A DNA stretch of 64,000 nt from Planctomycetota bacterium (GTDB lineage Bacteria > Planctomycetota > UBA1135 > GCA-002686595): positions 62,001-126,000 of the forward strand of contig NYUD01000057.1 of assembly GCA_002683825.1 (NCBI GenBank). Direction: 5' to 3'. Under the pieces are notes generated by a model. It was given only the letters and a program-made list of their open reading frames with translations. It ran no database searches and was not told the DNA's origin. Position 1 is the first letter of the stretch, and each line of letters opens with the position of its first letter. Below are positions 51,862 to 63,500 of the stretch, one piece after another. The position numbers and the translations under genes are program-made.

Positions 51862-53889
51862 ATGCAAGATTTCCTGAGTGTGCTGAATCCCGAGCAGCGT
51901 CGTGCGGTCGAGACCACCGAGGGGCCCCTCCTGGTTCTGGCGGGGGCCGGAACGGGCAAGACCCGGGTCATTACCGTGCGGATCGCCCACCTTCTATCCA
52001 AGGGGGTGGCTCCGGAACGGATTCTGGCCGTGACCTTCACCAACAAGGCCGCGCGCGAGATGCGCGAGCGAGTGAGCCGGCTGGTGGGCAAGGTCAGGGC
52101 TCAACGCCTTTTCTGCGGAACGTTTCACTCGTTTTGCATGGAGCTTCTGCGCGAATACGGGGAAGCGCTCGAGATCTCCAAACGCTTCACGATTTCAGAC
52201 GGGTCCGACCAGATTTCGATTCTCCGTGGAGCGCTACGCGAGATATCGGTCGGTGGAGTGCAACTCCAGCCCCACGTGGTGCAGTCCCGGATCTCGCTGA
52301 TGAAAAACCAGCTGGTCCAGACGAAATCCTTCTTTGACGGGGCGGCTGACGACGAGGAAGAGCTCATCGCCCGCGCCTGGGAGCGCTATGACGAGGCACT
52401 GCGTAAGGCGCGCTCGTTGGATTTCGACGACTTGTTGCTCTACACCCTGCGCCTGTTGCGCTTGCCGGGCGGGCCCATCGAGTCCGTACGCAACCGCTTT
52501 CACTACGTCCTGGTGGACGAATACCAGGATACGAACGCTCCGCAGTATGGAATCGTGCGCGAGGTGACAGGCGAGCGCAAGAACATCTGTGTCGTGGGTG
52601 ACGACGACCAATCGATCTATGGCTGGCGCGGCGCCGACGTGAGCAAGATCCTGAATTTTCAGGGCGACTTCCCGGGAGCCGAAGTCGTCCGGCTCGAAAC
52701 GAACTATCGCTCGACCGAGCAGATTCTCGATGCTGCGAACAAGGTCATCGAAAACAACCCCAGGCGACACAAGAAGACGCTGCGATCGGCCATCGGTCCC
52801 GGGGATCCACTGCAGCTGGTCATCGCCGACGACGAGCACGAAGAGGCCGACCACATCGCGTGCCAGATCCAGGACATGGTGCGCGACGAAGAGACGCGCT
52901 GGGGCGATGTCGCCGTTCTGTTCCGTACGGGTCCCCAGGCGCGTCCTTTTGAGGCACAGTTTCGTGCCCGTTCGATTCCCTACGTGCTGGTAGGGGGTCG
53001 TTCGTTCTTCGACCGCAAGGAGGTGCGGGACGTATTGAGCTATCTCAAGCTCATCGTCAATCCCTCCGACGAGGTCGCGCTCCTGCGGGCCGTCTCCGCA
53101 CCACCGCGGGGGCTCGGAAAAACATCCCTGGACCGGCTTCTGAGCTTTGCGGTCAGGGAGGGGCTTACGGCGCTGGAGGCCTTCGAGCGCGCACCCGAGG
53201 TCGAGGGCGTACAAAAGGCGCAGGGCCTCGCCGCGCGGGAATTCGCGCTGCTCATGGCGACCCTGAGCCGCCGGGAGGGGCCCGTGCCGGCGCGGATCGA
53301 AAGCATCCTTCAGGCGGTCGACTACCGCCGCGAAGTCGATCGCAGCTACCCCGACGAGCTGACACGTGAGCAACGTTGGAACGGGGTCGAGGAAATCGTC
53401 GTTCTTGCAGAGAACCATCAGCGCACGAAGAAAGTTCCCTCGCTCGAAGCTTTCTTGCAGGAGTTGGCCTTGACCGCTGATGACGACGAGTCTCCCGAGG
53501 ATGCCAGCAAACGCGACCGCGTTGTTCTGATGACGCTGCACGCTGCGAAAGGGCTCGAATTCCCGCGTGTTTACCTCGTGGGCCTGGAGGAGGGGCTGTT
53601 ACCCCACTCCCGTGCCCTTGCGGAGGGCAACGTCGAGGAGGAGCGCCGTCTCGCCTACGTCGGGCTGACGCGGGCCAAGAGCTACCTGACCCTCAGCCAC
53701 ACCCGTCAGCGGATGCGCCATGGGCATTCGATCGAAACGCTCACTTCGCGCTTTCTCTACGAGCTGCGTGGCGAGGAGCCGCCCAAGGTATGGCACGACG
53801 CGGTCGATGTCCTCCAACCGCAGAAAAGCCGGCGGAAGACTCGGCGCAAGGGTCGCAAGAAGGCCGCCAAGAAGCGAACTCGCCGATAA
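51862..53889 (+). CDS. UvrD/PcrA/Rep-type superfamily 1 DNA helicase
   Basis: The 675-residue protein is a 3'-5' ATP-dependent DNA helicase. The SF1 motifs are complete: Q motif LNPEQRRAV, Walker A LAGAGTGKTRVI, Ia TFTNKAAREM, Ib GTFHSF, II VLVDEYQDTN, III VVGDDDQSIYGWRGAD, IV LETNYRST, V MTLHAAKGLEFPRVYLVG and VI RRLAYVGLTRAK. The C-terminus is a basic tail (SRRKTRRKGRKKAAKKRTRR). It acts in nucleotide excision or replication repair; UvrD, PcrA and Rep cannot be separated here. Start at ATG 51862, 39 bp inside a slightly longer frame. Confidence 0.95.
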   Translation: MQDFLSVLNPEQRRAVETTEGPLLVLAGAGTGKTRVITVRIAHLLSKGVAPERILAVTFTNKAAREMRERVSRLVGKVRAQRLFCGTFHSFCMELLREYGEALEISKRFTISDGSDQISILRGALREISVGGVQLQPHVVQSRISLMKNQLVQTKSFFDGAADDEEELIARAWERYDEALRKARSLDFDDLLLYTLRLLRLPGGPIESVRNRFHYVLVDEYQDTNAPQYGIVREVTGERKNICVVGDDDQSIYGWRGADVSKILNFQGDFPGAEVVRLETNYRSTEQILDAANKVIENNPRRHKKTLRSAIGPGDPLQLVIADDEHEEADHIACQIQDMVRDEETRWGDVAVLFRTGPQARPFEAQFRARSIPYVLVGGRSFFDRKEVRDVLSYLKLIVNPSDEVALLRAVSAPPRGLGKTSLDRLLSFAVREGLTALEAFERAPEVEGVQKAQGLAAREFALLMATLSRREGPVPARIESILQAVDYRREVDRSYPDELTREQRWNGVEEIVVLAENHQRTKKVPSLEAFLQELALTADDDESPEDASKRDRVVLMTLHAAKGLEFPRVYLVGLEEGLLPHSRALAEGNVEEERRLAYVGLTRAKSYLTLSHTRQRMRHGHSIETLTSRFLYELRGEEPPKVWHDAVDVLQPQKSRRKTRRKGRKKAAKKRTRR

Positions 53890-54020
53890 GTCCGTGTCCG
53901 GTACGACCTGCGAAGAATTTTCCACGATTTCCAATGAAGCCGTCTCAAGGCCGGATTCCGCGGATCCCGATGGAGTGTGCATTGGGTTTGTACTCCAGGA
54001 AGGACCCCCGAGCGAGAGTT

Positions 54021-54725
54021 ATGAGCGAAACGGAATACCCGGTATTTGACGAAGAGGAATTCGAATTCAGCGGATCGCTTTTCGAGGACGTCGAGTTCAT
54101 CGACAACCCCGAGCCCCGTTGTCCCTGTGTACTTTTGGTGGACACCTCTCACTCCATGATCGGCCCTGCGATCCAGGCGATAAACAAAGGCGTTCGGCAC
54201 TTCCGGAAGGAACTTCTGAAGGACGAGCTGGCCGCCAAACGTGTCGAGGTCGCCGTCGTCGCTTTCGGTCCCACGCGTATCGAGTCGCACTTCGAAAACC
54301 CCGAAGACTTCAATCCGCCCGAGATGCAGGCCGATGGCGAGGCCACCCTGGGTGAGGCGATCGAACTGGCCGTTCAGCTGGTCAGTGATCGCAAGGACAC
54401 CTACAAGGAGGCCGGGGTGCAGTACTACCGCCCGTGGGTCATCCTGATCAGTGACGGGCGCCCTTGTGACGACTGGGAATCCTCAGCCGAGCTGATACGC
54501 GGTCTCGAGAACGATGGAGCATTGGCCTTCTGGACAATAGGGACCAGCGGTGCCGACATGGATCTCTTGTCGCTGCTCTCGATTCGCGATCCCTTCCGTC
54601 TCGAGGGCCTGCGTTTTCGCGATCTCTTCGCGTGGTTGAGCCAGTCGCTGCAGGCCGTCTCGTACTCGCGCGTCGGGGAAGAAGTCGAGCTGCCCAGCAT
54701 GGCCAGCTGGGTTTCAACGTACTAA
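54021..54725 (+). CDS. VWA domain protein, TerY-like
   Basis: The 234-residue cytoplasmic protein has an acidic N-terminus (VFDEEEFEFSGSLFED) and a von Willebrand A domain with the metal-ion site LLVDTSHSM (DxSxS), the Thr in DGEATLGEAIELA and the Asp in VILISDGRPCDDWESS. The order and the ISDGxPxD motif are those of TerY proteins. These usually sit in tellurium-resistance/phosphorylation modules with TerD, PP2C and kinases, but none of those are nearby. It follows the helicase gene by 131 bp. Start ATG 54021; an earlier in-frame ATG (53934) has no family support. Confidence 0.85.
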   Translation: MSETEYPVFDEEEFEFSGSLFEDVEFIDNPEPRCPCVLLVDTSHSMIGPAIQAINKGVRHFRKELLKDELAAKRVEVAVVAFGPTRIESHFENPEDFNPPEMQADGEATLGEAIELAVQLVSDRKDTYKEAGVQYYRPWVILISDGRPCDDWESSAELIRGLENDGALAFWTIGTSGADMDLLSLLSIRDPFRLEGLRFRDLFAWLSQSLQAVSYSRVGEEVELPSMASWVSTY

Positions 54726-54794
54726 AACGACAGTACAGGGCCTTTCGAGCCGTCATCGGGGATAGGGTTGGGCTGCTACGAGGCCTGACCCGCA

Positions 54795-55808
54795 TTGCTA
54801 CTTCCCCTCCTATTGCTGATCTCGCACCTGCGGCCCCAGGCCTCCGCACGCGCGGTAGAGCTCTTCCAGTCGGGAGCCCAGCGCGAGGCCGTCGCGCTGC
54901 TCGAGAAAGAGCTGGTGGAGCGTCCTGGCGACGGGGGGCTACGCGGCACACTGGTCGAATGCCTCATGCTGCGTCACCGCTATCGGCGTGCGCTCGAGGT
55001 GATGCGCTCCGATGGGGGCGAGGCCTCCCGCGGGAAAGCGCTGTTCTTTCTCGCGCGTTATGACGAGGCGCTCACTTTTCTGGACGCGGGAGATCCCGAC
55101 GAGGTTCTCATGCTGGTCGATGCCCTCGAAGCCCTCGGGCGAATGGGGGAGAGCGACCAGGCGGTCGATCGCGCGCGCGAGGTCCTGGGCGAAGGGCACG
55201 CCAGCGTTTCGATCCTGACAGGGCGGAGGGCGGCGCGGGCGGGCGAGCATGATGCGGCTATCCTCGCCTACCGCAGGGCCCTCGCGATCGATCCGGTATC
55301 TCAGGAAGCGCTTTTCGGACTGGGCACCTCCCTGGTGCGCAGCGGAGCGCGGGATGAGGGGCGCGGGGTGTTGGAAGAGCACCGGCGTATCCTGCCCCTT
55401 CTCGACCGACTGGAGTTTGCCGAGCGCAGCCTGCAACTGAACCCCGCCCATGCGCCCAATCAGGCGGCGGTCGGCGATATTCAGCGGGCGCTGGGAAGGG
55501 AGCGACAGGCCGAAGCCTCCTATCGCCGGGCGCTGGAGATTGCTACGGACGATCAACTGGCGCCGATCGTCCTGCGCTTTTCGCGCTTCAAGGTCGAGAA
55601 CGACAACGACCTGGACGCCGCCATCGAGCTCTTGCGGCGCGGCGAGCGCCGCTGCGGGGACGTGCGACTCATCGTGCGCCAAGGGGACCTCTTCTTGTCG
55701 CGTGAGCGCTTTGAGGAAGCCGAGGCGGCCTTCGAGAGGGCGCTTGCGTTGCGTCCCGGCGCCCCTGCGATCCTGGAGCGAATCCGCAAGCTGAAGACCC
55801 GGAGATGA
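54795..55808 (+). CDS. Periplasmic TPR protein paired with an FG-GAP protein
   Basis: The 337-residue protein begins at TTG 54795 with a hydrophobic signal (LLPLLLLISHL) and then has TPR-like helical repeats throughout (ARAVELFQSGAQREAVALLE, HDAAILAYRRALAIDPVSQE, RQAEASYRRALEIA, FEEAEAAFERALALRPGAPA). No other domain is present. Its stop overlaps the start of the following FG-GAP/UnbV gene (ATGA), the same arrangement as the pair on the other strand at 48.7-51.6 kb. A transcription unit of its own or read-through from the VWA gene is possible. Confidence 0.85.
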   Translation: MLLPLLLLISHLRPQASARAVELFQSGAQREAVALLEKELVERPGDGGLRGTLVECLMLRHRYRRALEVMRSDGGEASRGKALFFLARYDEALTFLDAGDPDEVLMLVDALEALGRMGESDQAVDRAREVLGEGHASVSILTGRRAARAGEHDAAILAYRRALAIDPVSQEALFGLGTSLVRSGARDEGRGVLEEHRRILPLLDRLEFAERSLQLNPAHAPNQAAVGDIQRALGRERQAEASYRRALEIATDDQLAPIVLRFSRFKVENDNDLDAAIELLRRGERRCGDVRLIVRQGDLFLSRERFEEAEAAFERALALRPGAPAILERIRKLKTRR

Positions 55809-57466
55809 GAGGCCGCGTGGCGTTGCTCCTCGGGCCGGGTTTCTTCGCATGCGGCGTAGGCGAACCGCCGAGCCCCACACGGATCCTCTTTCGCGATGTG
55901 ACCGCCGAAACGGGCCTCGATTTCGTCCACGACCCGGGAGCGACCCCCGAGAAGCACCTGCCCGAGACCATGGGGCACGGGGCGGCGCTCTTCGATCCGA
56001 ACGAGGATGGCGCCCTGGATCTGTATGTCGTCCAAGGTGGTGCGCTGCCCGTAGGGGGGCCGGCAGCTTCGCAGCCGGTCAATCGGCTCTTCCTCAACGA
56101 GGGGGACGGCGCCTGGATCGACGCCACGGAGCTGAGCGGCGCCGCCGCCCACCGGGGCTACGGGATGGGGGTTGCGACGGGGGACGCGGACGGAGACGGC
56201 CACACCGACCTCTACCTGACGAACTTCGCCGCCGATGTCCTGGTCCTCGGCGATGGGGACGGAGGGTTCATCGACGCGACCGAAGGGGCGGGTCTGGAGG
56301 AGGGGCGCTGGACGAGTGGCGCGGTCTTCTTCGACGCCGAATGGGATGGGGACCTGGATCTCTTCGTCACCGCCTACGTCGCCATCGATCTCGAGAATCC
56401 AGCTTGGTGTGGGCGTCGGGAACCCGGTTGGCGCACGGTCTGCCACCCCGACCGCTTTGAAGGCCTGCAGGATCGGCTGTGGGTCAACGATGGAAAGGGA
56501 TCCTTTCGAAACGCGACCGAAGCACGCGGCGTCGCTGATTCCTACGGTAAAGGGCTCGCGGTCGTGGCGAGCGATCTCGACCGGGATGGCTTCTTGGACC
56601 TTTACGTCGCCAACGACAGCGTCGAGAACCGGCTGTGGAAGAACTCGGGGGATGGGAGTTTCATTGATGAAACGCTCTTTTCCGGCACCGGTGTGAATCG
56701 TTACGGGGCGAGTGAGGCAGGGATGGGACTGGCATCGGGAGACATCGATGACGACGGCGATTTCGATCTGTACGTCACCAATTTCGATCACGAGTCGAAC
56801 ACCCTGTACCGTAACGACGGGGGAGGTTTTTTCTCGGACAACACGCCGGCCCTCGGCCTCGAGGCGGCGACCCGCATGCCTGTGGCGTTCGGTGCTTTGA
56901 TGATGGACTTCGACAACGATGCCGATCTGGACATCGCGCTAGTGAACGGGCATATCGTCGACTTGATCGAGCGCTATCACGATGGGCAGACCTACCGACA
57001 GTTCGCGTTGTTGTTCCAGAACGACGGTGAAGGCCGGTTTGTTGATACGAGCCCGGAGTCGGAGGACTTCGTCCGCGAGGCGCGCGTTGGTAGGTCGTTG
57101 ATCGCGGGGGACGTGGACGGCGACGGTGACCTCGACCTGGTGGCGACGGAATGTGGAGGGCGCACGCTGCTCTTCAGCAACGAGACCAGGGCCCCGCGAG
57201 CCGTGTTTCTAGAGGGGCTCCAGCCGGGCGTACGCGTCATCGCAACGCTTCGATCCGGTCGGCGTATTCACCGCGAGGCGGGGCCCCAGCCCTCCTATCT
57301 GGGGCAGACATCTCCACACCTGCATCTTGGAACCGGTGGGGAGGAAATCCTGCGCCTCGAGTTTCACCGAGGTGCGGAGCGGATGAGCCTGGACCTGGAT
57401 CCTGCGCTTACTCCGGGGCGCTACCGGGTCCGTAGAAATGGGGCGAGCTGGGAACTCGTCCGCTAG
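55805..57466 (+). CDS. FG-GAP/VCBS repeat protein with ASPIC/UnbV domain (CRTAC1-like)
   Basis: The 553-residue protein has a short signal with Cys near 17 (FFACGVG, probable lipoprotein), then VCBS repeats with calcium-loop motifs (LFDPNEDGALDLY, DADGDGHTDLYL, DLDRDGFLDLYV, DIDDDGDFDLYV, DFDNDADLDIAL, DVDGDGDLDLVA) and a C-terminal ASPIC/UnbV domain (RIHREAGPQPSYLGQTSPHL, LHLGTGGEEILRLEF). It is the partner of the preceding TPR gene (ATGA overlap) and a paralogue of the protein at 48732-50375. It ends 41 bp before the convergent NRPS gene. Confidence 0.92.
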   Translation: MRGRVALLLGPGFFACGVGEPPSPTRILFRDVTAETGLDFVHDPGATPEKHLPETMGHGAALFDPNEDGALDLYVVQGGALPVGGPAASQPVNRLFLNEGDGAWIDATELSGAAAHRGYGMGVATGDADGDGHTDLYLTNFAADVLVLGDGDGGFIDATEGAGLEEGRWTSGAVFFDAEWDGDLDLFVTAYVAIDLENPAWCGRREPGWRTVCHPDRFEGLQDRLWVNDGKGSFRNATEARGVADSYGKGLAVVASDLDRDGFLDLYVANDSVENRLWKNSGDGSFIDETLFSGTGVNRYGASEAGMGLASGDIDDDGDFDLYVTNFDHESNTLYRNDGGGFFSDNTPALGLEAATRMPVAFGALMMDFDNDADLDIALVNGHIVDLIERYHDGQTYRQFALLFQNDGEGRFVDTSPESEDFVREARVGRSLIAGDVDGDGDLDLVATECGGRTLLFSNETRAPRAVFLEGLQPGVRVIATLRSGRRIHREAGPQPSYLGQTSPHLHLGTGGEEILRLEFHRGAERMSLDLDPALTPGRYRVRRNGASWELVR

Positions 57467-57507
57467 CCATGCAGGTGCGGGGGCCGGGCCGGTCCCTGCA
57501 ACAGCTC

Positions 57508-60500
57508 CTACGCGGCGTTTCGAGTGCTTTCCACGAGGACTTTCATTCGCCAGGCGAGCGCATCGACGTGGGGCGGCTGCAGGACGGAGAGGTGCCCGCC
57601 CGGAACGGGTTGGACGTCCACGCCCCCGAGGGCGACGCGGTCCCATCCCATCTGGTATCCCAGTCCCAGGAACGGGGACTGAAAGCGGGAGCGGAACAGG
57701 GTGACCGAGCCGGGATAGGGCATCGGCTCGTAGGCGAGGACCGCCTTGTAGTGGCGTTCCGCGATGCGACGGTTGTTTTCGGGCCAATGCGACATCTCGA
57801 CGATGTCCCCCGTCTGCAGTCCGGAGTTGCGTAGGAAGAGTTCGCTGTCCGGAGCCACGGGGCTCTCGGACGGTTGTTGGCGCAGTCCCCTAACATGAGC
57901 CGGTCCGCGAATCCGCGAGCTCAGCTTGGCGCCGACGAGGCGCAATTTCTGGCCAAGGTCGCGCCGGAATTGCTCGGGGTCGCGTTTGAATTGCTTCCAG
58001 GCCTCGGTGGGGATGTGGGGCAGCCCGCGCAGAAAGGCCAGCACGCTGTGGATGCGGTCCACCACACCGGAATCGAGGTTGGGCAATGCGCTGTCGAGAA
58101 TGAACAGCATGGACACCTCGTCGCCGCCACGAACGAGCTGCTGGGCGATCTCGTAGGACACGATCCCCCCGAACGAATGCCCCCCTACCATGTAGGGACC
58201 GTTCGGCTGTACCGACTTGATCGATTCGATGTAGTGCGCGGCGTAGTCCTCGACCTTCGCCATGCGCCCGAGTTCCTCCTCCAGGTCTACGGCTTGCAGG
58301 CCGTAGAAGGGTTGCTCTTCGCCCAGCCGCATGGCCAACGGCCTTTGGTTCAGGACCGTTCCGCCCAGGGAGCAAACGCAGAAGACAGGGAGGCGATCGC
58401 CGCGCGGCTGGATCTTCACCAGCGCACTCGCATCGGAGGATCCGACCCCTTGGTGCAGGAGTTGTCCTTGCTCAAAGAGCGTCGGCGCTCCGATCAGGGA
58501 CGACAGCGGGATCTCGAGACCGAAGACGTCCTTGATGTCCCGGACGAGCTTGACAGCCATCAGCGAATGGCCGCCCAGTTCGAAGAAATCATCGTGCAAC
58601 GTTACATTGTCGATGCGGAGAATGTGCTTCCAGAGCTCGGCCAGGTGTTGCTCGACCTCGCTGATCGGTGCGACGTCGGTGGCGGTCAAGCTTTCGAACA
58701 GGGGCTTCGGCAGAGCCTGTCGATCGACCTTGCCGTTCTTGTTGATGGGCATCTCCGCGACGAAGTTGATCGAGGCGGGAACCATGTAGTCGGGCAGGCG
58801 CTGCCCCAGAAAAGAGTTCAATTCGGACGATGTGAGATCCTGCCCCGGGCGCGGCTCGACGTAGGCGATCAAGTGTTTGCCGGTGTTGGAGTCGTCCAGG
58901 ACCGTGACGAAGGCCTTCTGTATTCCGCCGTGATCGCAGAGCATCGTTTGGACTTCCCCGAGCTCGATGCGGTGTCCACGGATCTTGACCTGGTCGTCAT
59001 TGCGTCCGAGGAACTCGATCGTCCCATCGGGCAACCAGCGGACGAGGTCCCCCGTGCGATACAGTGTCCCGTCACCAAATGGATTCTCGATGAATTGGGC
59101 AGCGTTTAGCTTCGGGCGGTCGAGATACCCGCGCGCTAGACCGTCGCCCCCGGTCAAAAGCTCGCCCGCAACACCGATGGGAACCGGCTGGAGGTGTTCG
59201 TCCACCACGTAGACCTTGGAGTTCGTGATCGGCTTGCCGATGGGAATCGACAACAGATCCTCCGGGAGCTCCCGGGGGATCGGATGGCAACACGTGAATG
59301 TCGTGTTTTCGGTGGGACCGTAGCAGTTGATGATTCTCGTCGTGGGAGGCAAGGCGGCGTAGGCGCGCTGGATGTGGGGTACGGAAAGGGCTTCACCTCC
59401 GGTCAGACACTCGCGCACGGAGGCGATAGCGCCGGGGCGTTCGTCGATGATGGCATTGAACAATGCGGCGGTCAGCCAGAGCGTCGTGACACCGTGTTCG
59501 ACGAGAATCTGTTCGAGTCTCTCCGGAGTGGGGATGCTCTCCGGACAGAGGACGAGCTTGCCGCCATGGAGCAGTGGTGCCCACAGCTCGAGTGTTGAAG
59601 CGTCGAAGGAGAGCGGCGCGAGCAGAAGCATGCAGCAATCCGGCCCCAGATCGGCGTAGTTGGCCTCGAAGATCAGCCTCGAGATCGAACGCTGGCGTAC
59701 CTCGACCCCCTTGGGACGTCCCGTGGATCCCGACGTGTACATCACGTAAGCGAGGCTGTCGCCGTTCGCGAGGTCATCGAGGTCGCCCAGCGGGTGCTCA
59801 GCGATCTCCTCTCGCGCCTTGTCCAGCTGGATGATCTGTCCGGGGAAAGGCGGTAGTTCCTCGAGGAGATGGGAGTGAGCCAGCAACACCTGGGAACCGC
59901 TATCCCGGATCATGAAGCTCAGGCGATCGGCCGGGTAGGACGGATCCAGGGGGACGTAGGCCGCACCTGCCTTCAGGATGGCCAGTACGGCGATAACCTG
60001 TTCGAACGATCGGTCGAGACAGAGCGCAACGAGATCGCCGGGAGATACGCCGCTTCCAACCAGCTGGAAGGCCAGCTGGTTCGAGCGCTCATTGAGCTCC
60101 GCGTAGGTCAGTTCCGTATCCCCAAGAACCAGGGCTGTTGCATCCGGGGTTTGAAGGGCCTGACCTCGGAAAAGCTCGGCGATGGATTCTTCTCTGGGGT
60201 AGGAAGCGACCGGGCCGCTCCAGTGTTCCAGGAGCATACTTTGTTCTTCCCGAGTGAGCATGTTCAGCCCATCGACGGGAGCGTCCGGTGCAGCGACCGC
60301 CATGGTCAGCAGGTTTTCGAAATGACACGCGAGTTGGCGGATCGTTTCGACACGGAAGAGCGCGGGGTCGTAGGTGAGATCGAGAATCAGGTTGCGTCCA
60401 TCGTCGTCGACCGTGATCGCGAGATCGGTTTTCGAGGTCTCCGTATGTATTTCCTTGGGCGACTCGAAGATCACGCCGCCGGATTCGAAGGTCTTCTTCT

Positions 60501-63500
60501 CTGCGCGTAGGCTGAAGAGGACCTGATAGATCGGCGTCACGGAAAGATCACGCTCGGGCGAAAGCGCTTCGACGAGAGCCTCGAACGGAAAATCCTGGTG
60601 GGCGTAGGCAGCCAGGGTACGTTCGCGCGTACGCCCCATCAGCTCCCGGAAGCTAGGCGATCCGCTCATATCGCAACGGATGGCGACGATGTTCAGGAAC
60701 AGGCCGATCGATTTTTCAATCTCGGGTCGCAAGCGACCGGCGATCGGGGTCCCGATGACGAAGTCCTTCGCTCGCGCGTAGCGCGACAGCACGATCTGGG
60801 CGCCTGCCAGGAGCAGCATGTAGGGCGTCGCGCCTTCCCTGCTTGCAAGATCGCGAAGTTCGGGCACCAGCGCGCGATCCAGGGCGTGTCGAACGCTCTT
60901 TCCATGCCAGCTCTTGAGCAATGGGCGAGGCCGGTCGGTGGGGAGATCCAACGTGGGAGGAGCACCGTCGAGTTGTTGCTTCCAGAATTCCAGTTCGCTG
61001 TCCCAGCGATCGCCCCGCAGGTGTTTGCGCTGCCAGCGCGCGAAATCGGAGTAGCGAACGGGGAGCGGATCGAGCGGAGAGGGCTCCCCCCTGGTGAAGG
61101 CCTCGTACAGAGTCCCAAGTTCCTCGATCAGTAGATCCATCGACCACCCGTCGAAAGCGATGTGGTGGACGTTGATCGCCAGTGTCTGCTCGGTTTCACT
61201 CGTTCGAATGAGGAGAGCGCGGAATACAGGGCCGTCCTCGAGATCGAGTGGGGTGCGACCGAATTTTTCGACGGCGTTGACGGTGGCGGCCACGAGGGCC
61301 ATCTCTTCATTGCCACGTAGATCCAGGTGTTCGATCTGGACGTCGTTGCACTCGTTGACCTGCTGGAGCGCTTCTCCGTCGACCAACGCGTAGGTTGTAC
61401 GGAGGGGTTCGTGACGTTGGACGATTTCGCCCAGGGCGCGATCGAAAGCCTCCCGGTCGAGTTTGCCGTATATCTCGATCGTAACCGGGACGTTGTAGAA
61501 GGGACTTTCGGGGGCAAGGCGCTGCAGGTAATACAGACCGTACTGATTGAACGACAGGGGATGCTCGGTGGCCGCATCCGAGCGTTCGATCGAAGGCAGG
61601 CACGCCTGATCGCCACGCTCGGTTTCTATCCACAGGGCCAACTTTTCAATCGTGCGCGTACGGAAGAAGGTGACCAGCGGTATAGCGACCCCGAAGATGC
61701 GCTTGAAGCGTGCGATCAAGATCGTCGCCGCCAGGGAGTGGCCGCCGAGAGCAAAGAAGTCCTCTCTGATGCCGATCCTCTCCCGACCGAGCACCTCCGA
61801 CCACTGCTTCACGAGCAGAGATTCCACCTCGTTCCGCGGCGCTTCGATCTCCTCTCCGGCCTCTTCGATTTCAAGTTCCGGCAGCTTCTTACGATCGATC
61901 TTGCCGCCCACTGTCAGCGGGAATTCCTCCAGCACGCAGAAAGCGTGGGGAACCATGTAGTCGGGCAGCTGTTCCGAGGCGTAGCCGATGATATCGTCGG
62001 CCACCTGTGAGGCTCCCGGCTCGATGACGAGGTAGGCGACCAGTCGTTTTTCACCCCCGCAGTCCCGGGGAACGACGAGGCATTGTTGTACGGCTTCGTT
62101 CGAGACGATGCAGTTTTCGATCTCACTCGGCTCGATGCGATGGCCGAGGATTTTGACCTGGTCGTCATTGCGGCCGAGGAATTCGAGCTGGCCGTCATTG
62201 CGCCAGCGCACCAGATCGCCCGTGCGGTAGAGTTTCGTGCCTTGATCCGGCTGGAATGGGTCATCGACGAAGCGCTCCGCGGTGAGTTCTTCACGGTTCA
62301 GATATCCGGCGGCAACGCCGGGACCGCCGATGCAAAGTTCGCCCGACACACCGATCGGGACCGGACGCAGGTTGGAGTCCAGTACATATGTCCGCGTGTT
62401 CGCCGTCGGAATACCGATGGGGCAGGTACGGACGCTGTCCGCGAGGGGGTGGGGGACGATCCACCGCGTTGCAATGACCGTTGCCTCCGTAGGCCCGTAG
62501 CAGTTTGAGATCCTCAGGTGGGGGAGTTTTTCCTGCGCGCGACGAACATGACTCAAGGACATCGCCTCACCGCCCGTTGCGACCTGGCGAACGTCGGCGA
62601 GCATCTCGGGAGCTTCGTCGACGATCGCATTGAAAAGGGCTGTCGTGAGGAACAGCGTATTGATCTCGTGCTTTTGGATCTCGGTGCGCAGGAGTTCGAG
62701 ATCCGGGCGTGATTCGGGAAACGGTGCGATGGTTCCTCCGACGAGGAGTCCGCCCCAAATATCCAGCACCGAGGCGTCGAACGAGATCGGCGCCAGGTGG
62801 ATCATGCGGACGGTCTCGTCCAGCTCGAGCCAATCGGCGCCCAGGATCAAGCGTAGAACGCCCCGGTGGGGACAGGGCACACCTTTCGGACGACCTGTAG
62901 AGCCCGACGTGTAGATCACGTAGGCCGGATCGTTCGGATCGACGTCCACATCCGGCGCTTGTGCGGGCTGTTCGGCGAGCTCGTCGGCTTCGAGATCGAC
63001 AAGAACCCGGAAGAGATCGACGCTTGAAAGTCGCTTGGCCAGCTCTTCCTGAGAGACGAGCACGCGTGCTCCCGAATCGCGTAGCATGAAGTCGATCCGT
63101 TCCTCGGGATACTCCGGATCCAGGGGGAGATAGGCGCCTCCGGCCTTGAGGATTCCGAGGAGACTTACGAGCAACTCATCCGAACGCTCGACGCACAACC
63201 CCACCGGCTCCCCAGGGCTGACATTCAGCTCGACGAGGCGCTGGGCCAGCCGATTGGCACGTCGGTTCAGCTCCGCGTAGGAGACGCGCTTGTCACCGAA
63301 GACGCATGCGATCGAATCGGGCGCTTTCTCCGCCCACTCAGCAACGATCGCGTGAACGGTGGAGTGTTCGGGGTACGGCGCAGCGGTAGCGTTCCACTGT
63401 TCGACGACCAGCTCACGTTCTTCCCCGGTGAGAACTTCCAGGTCGCCCAGTTGCGTATCCGGATTGCGCACGACAGCCTTCAGCAGCACCTCGAAGTGTT

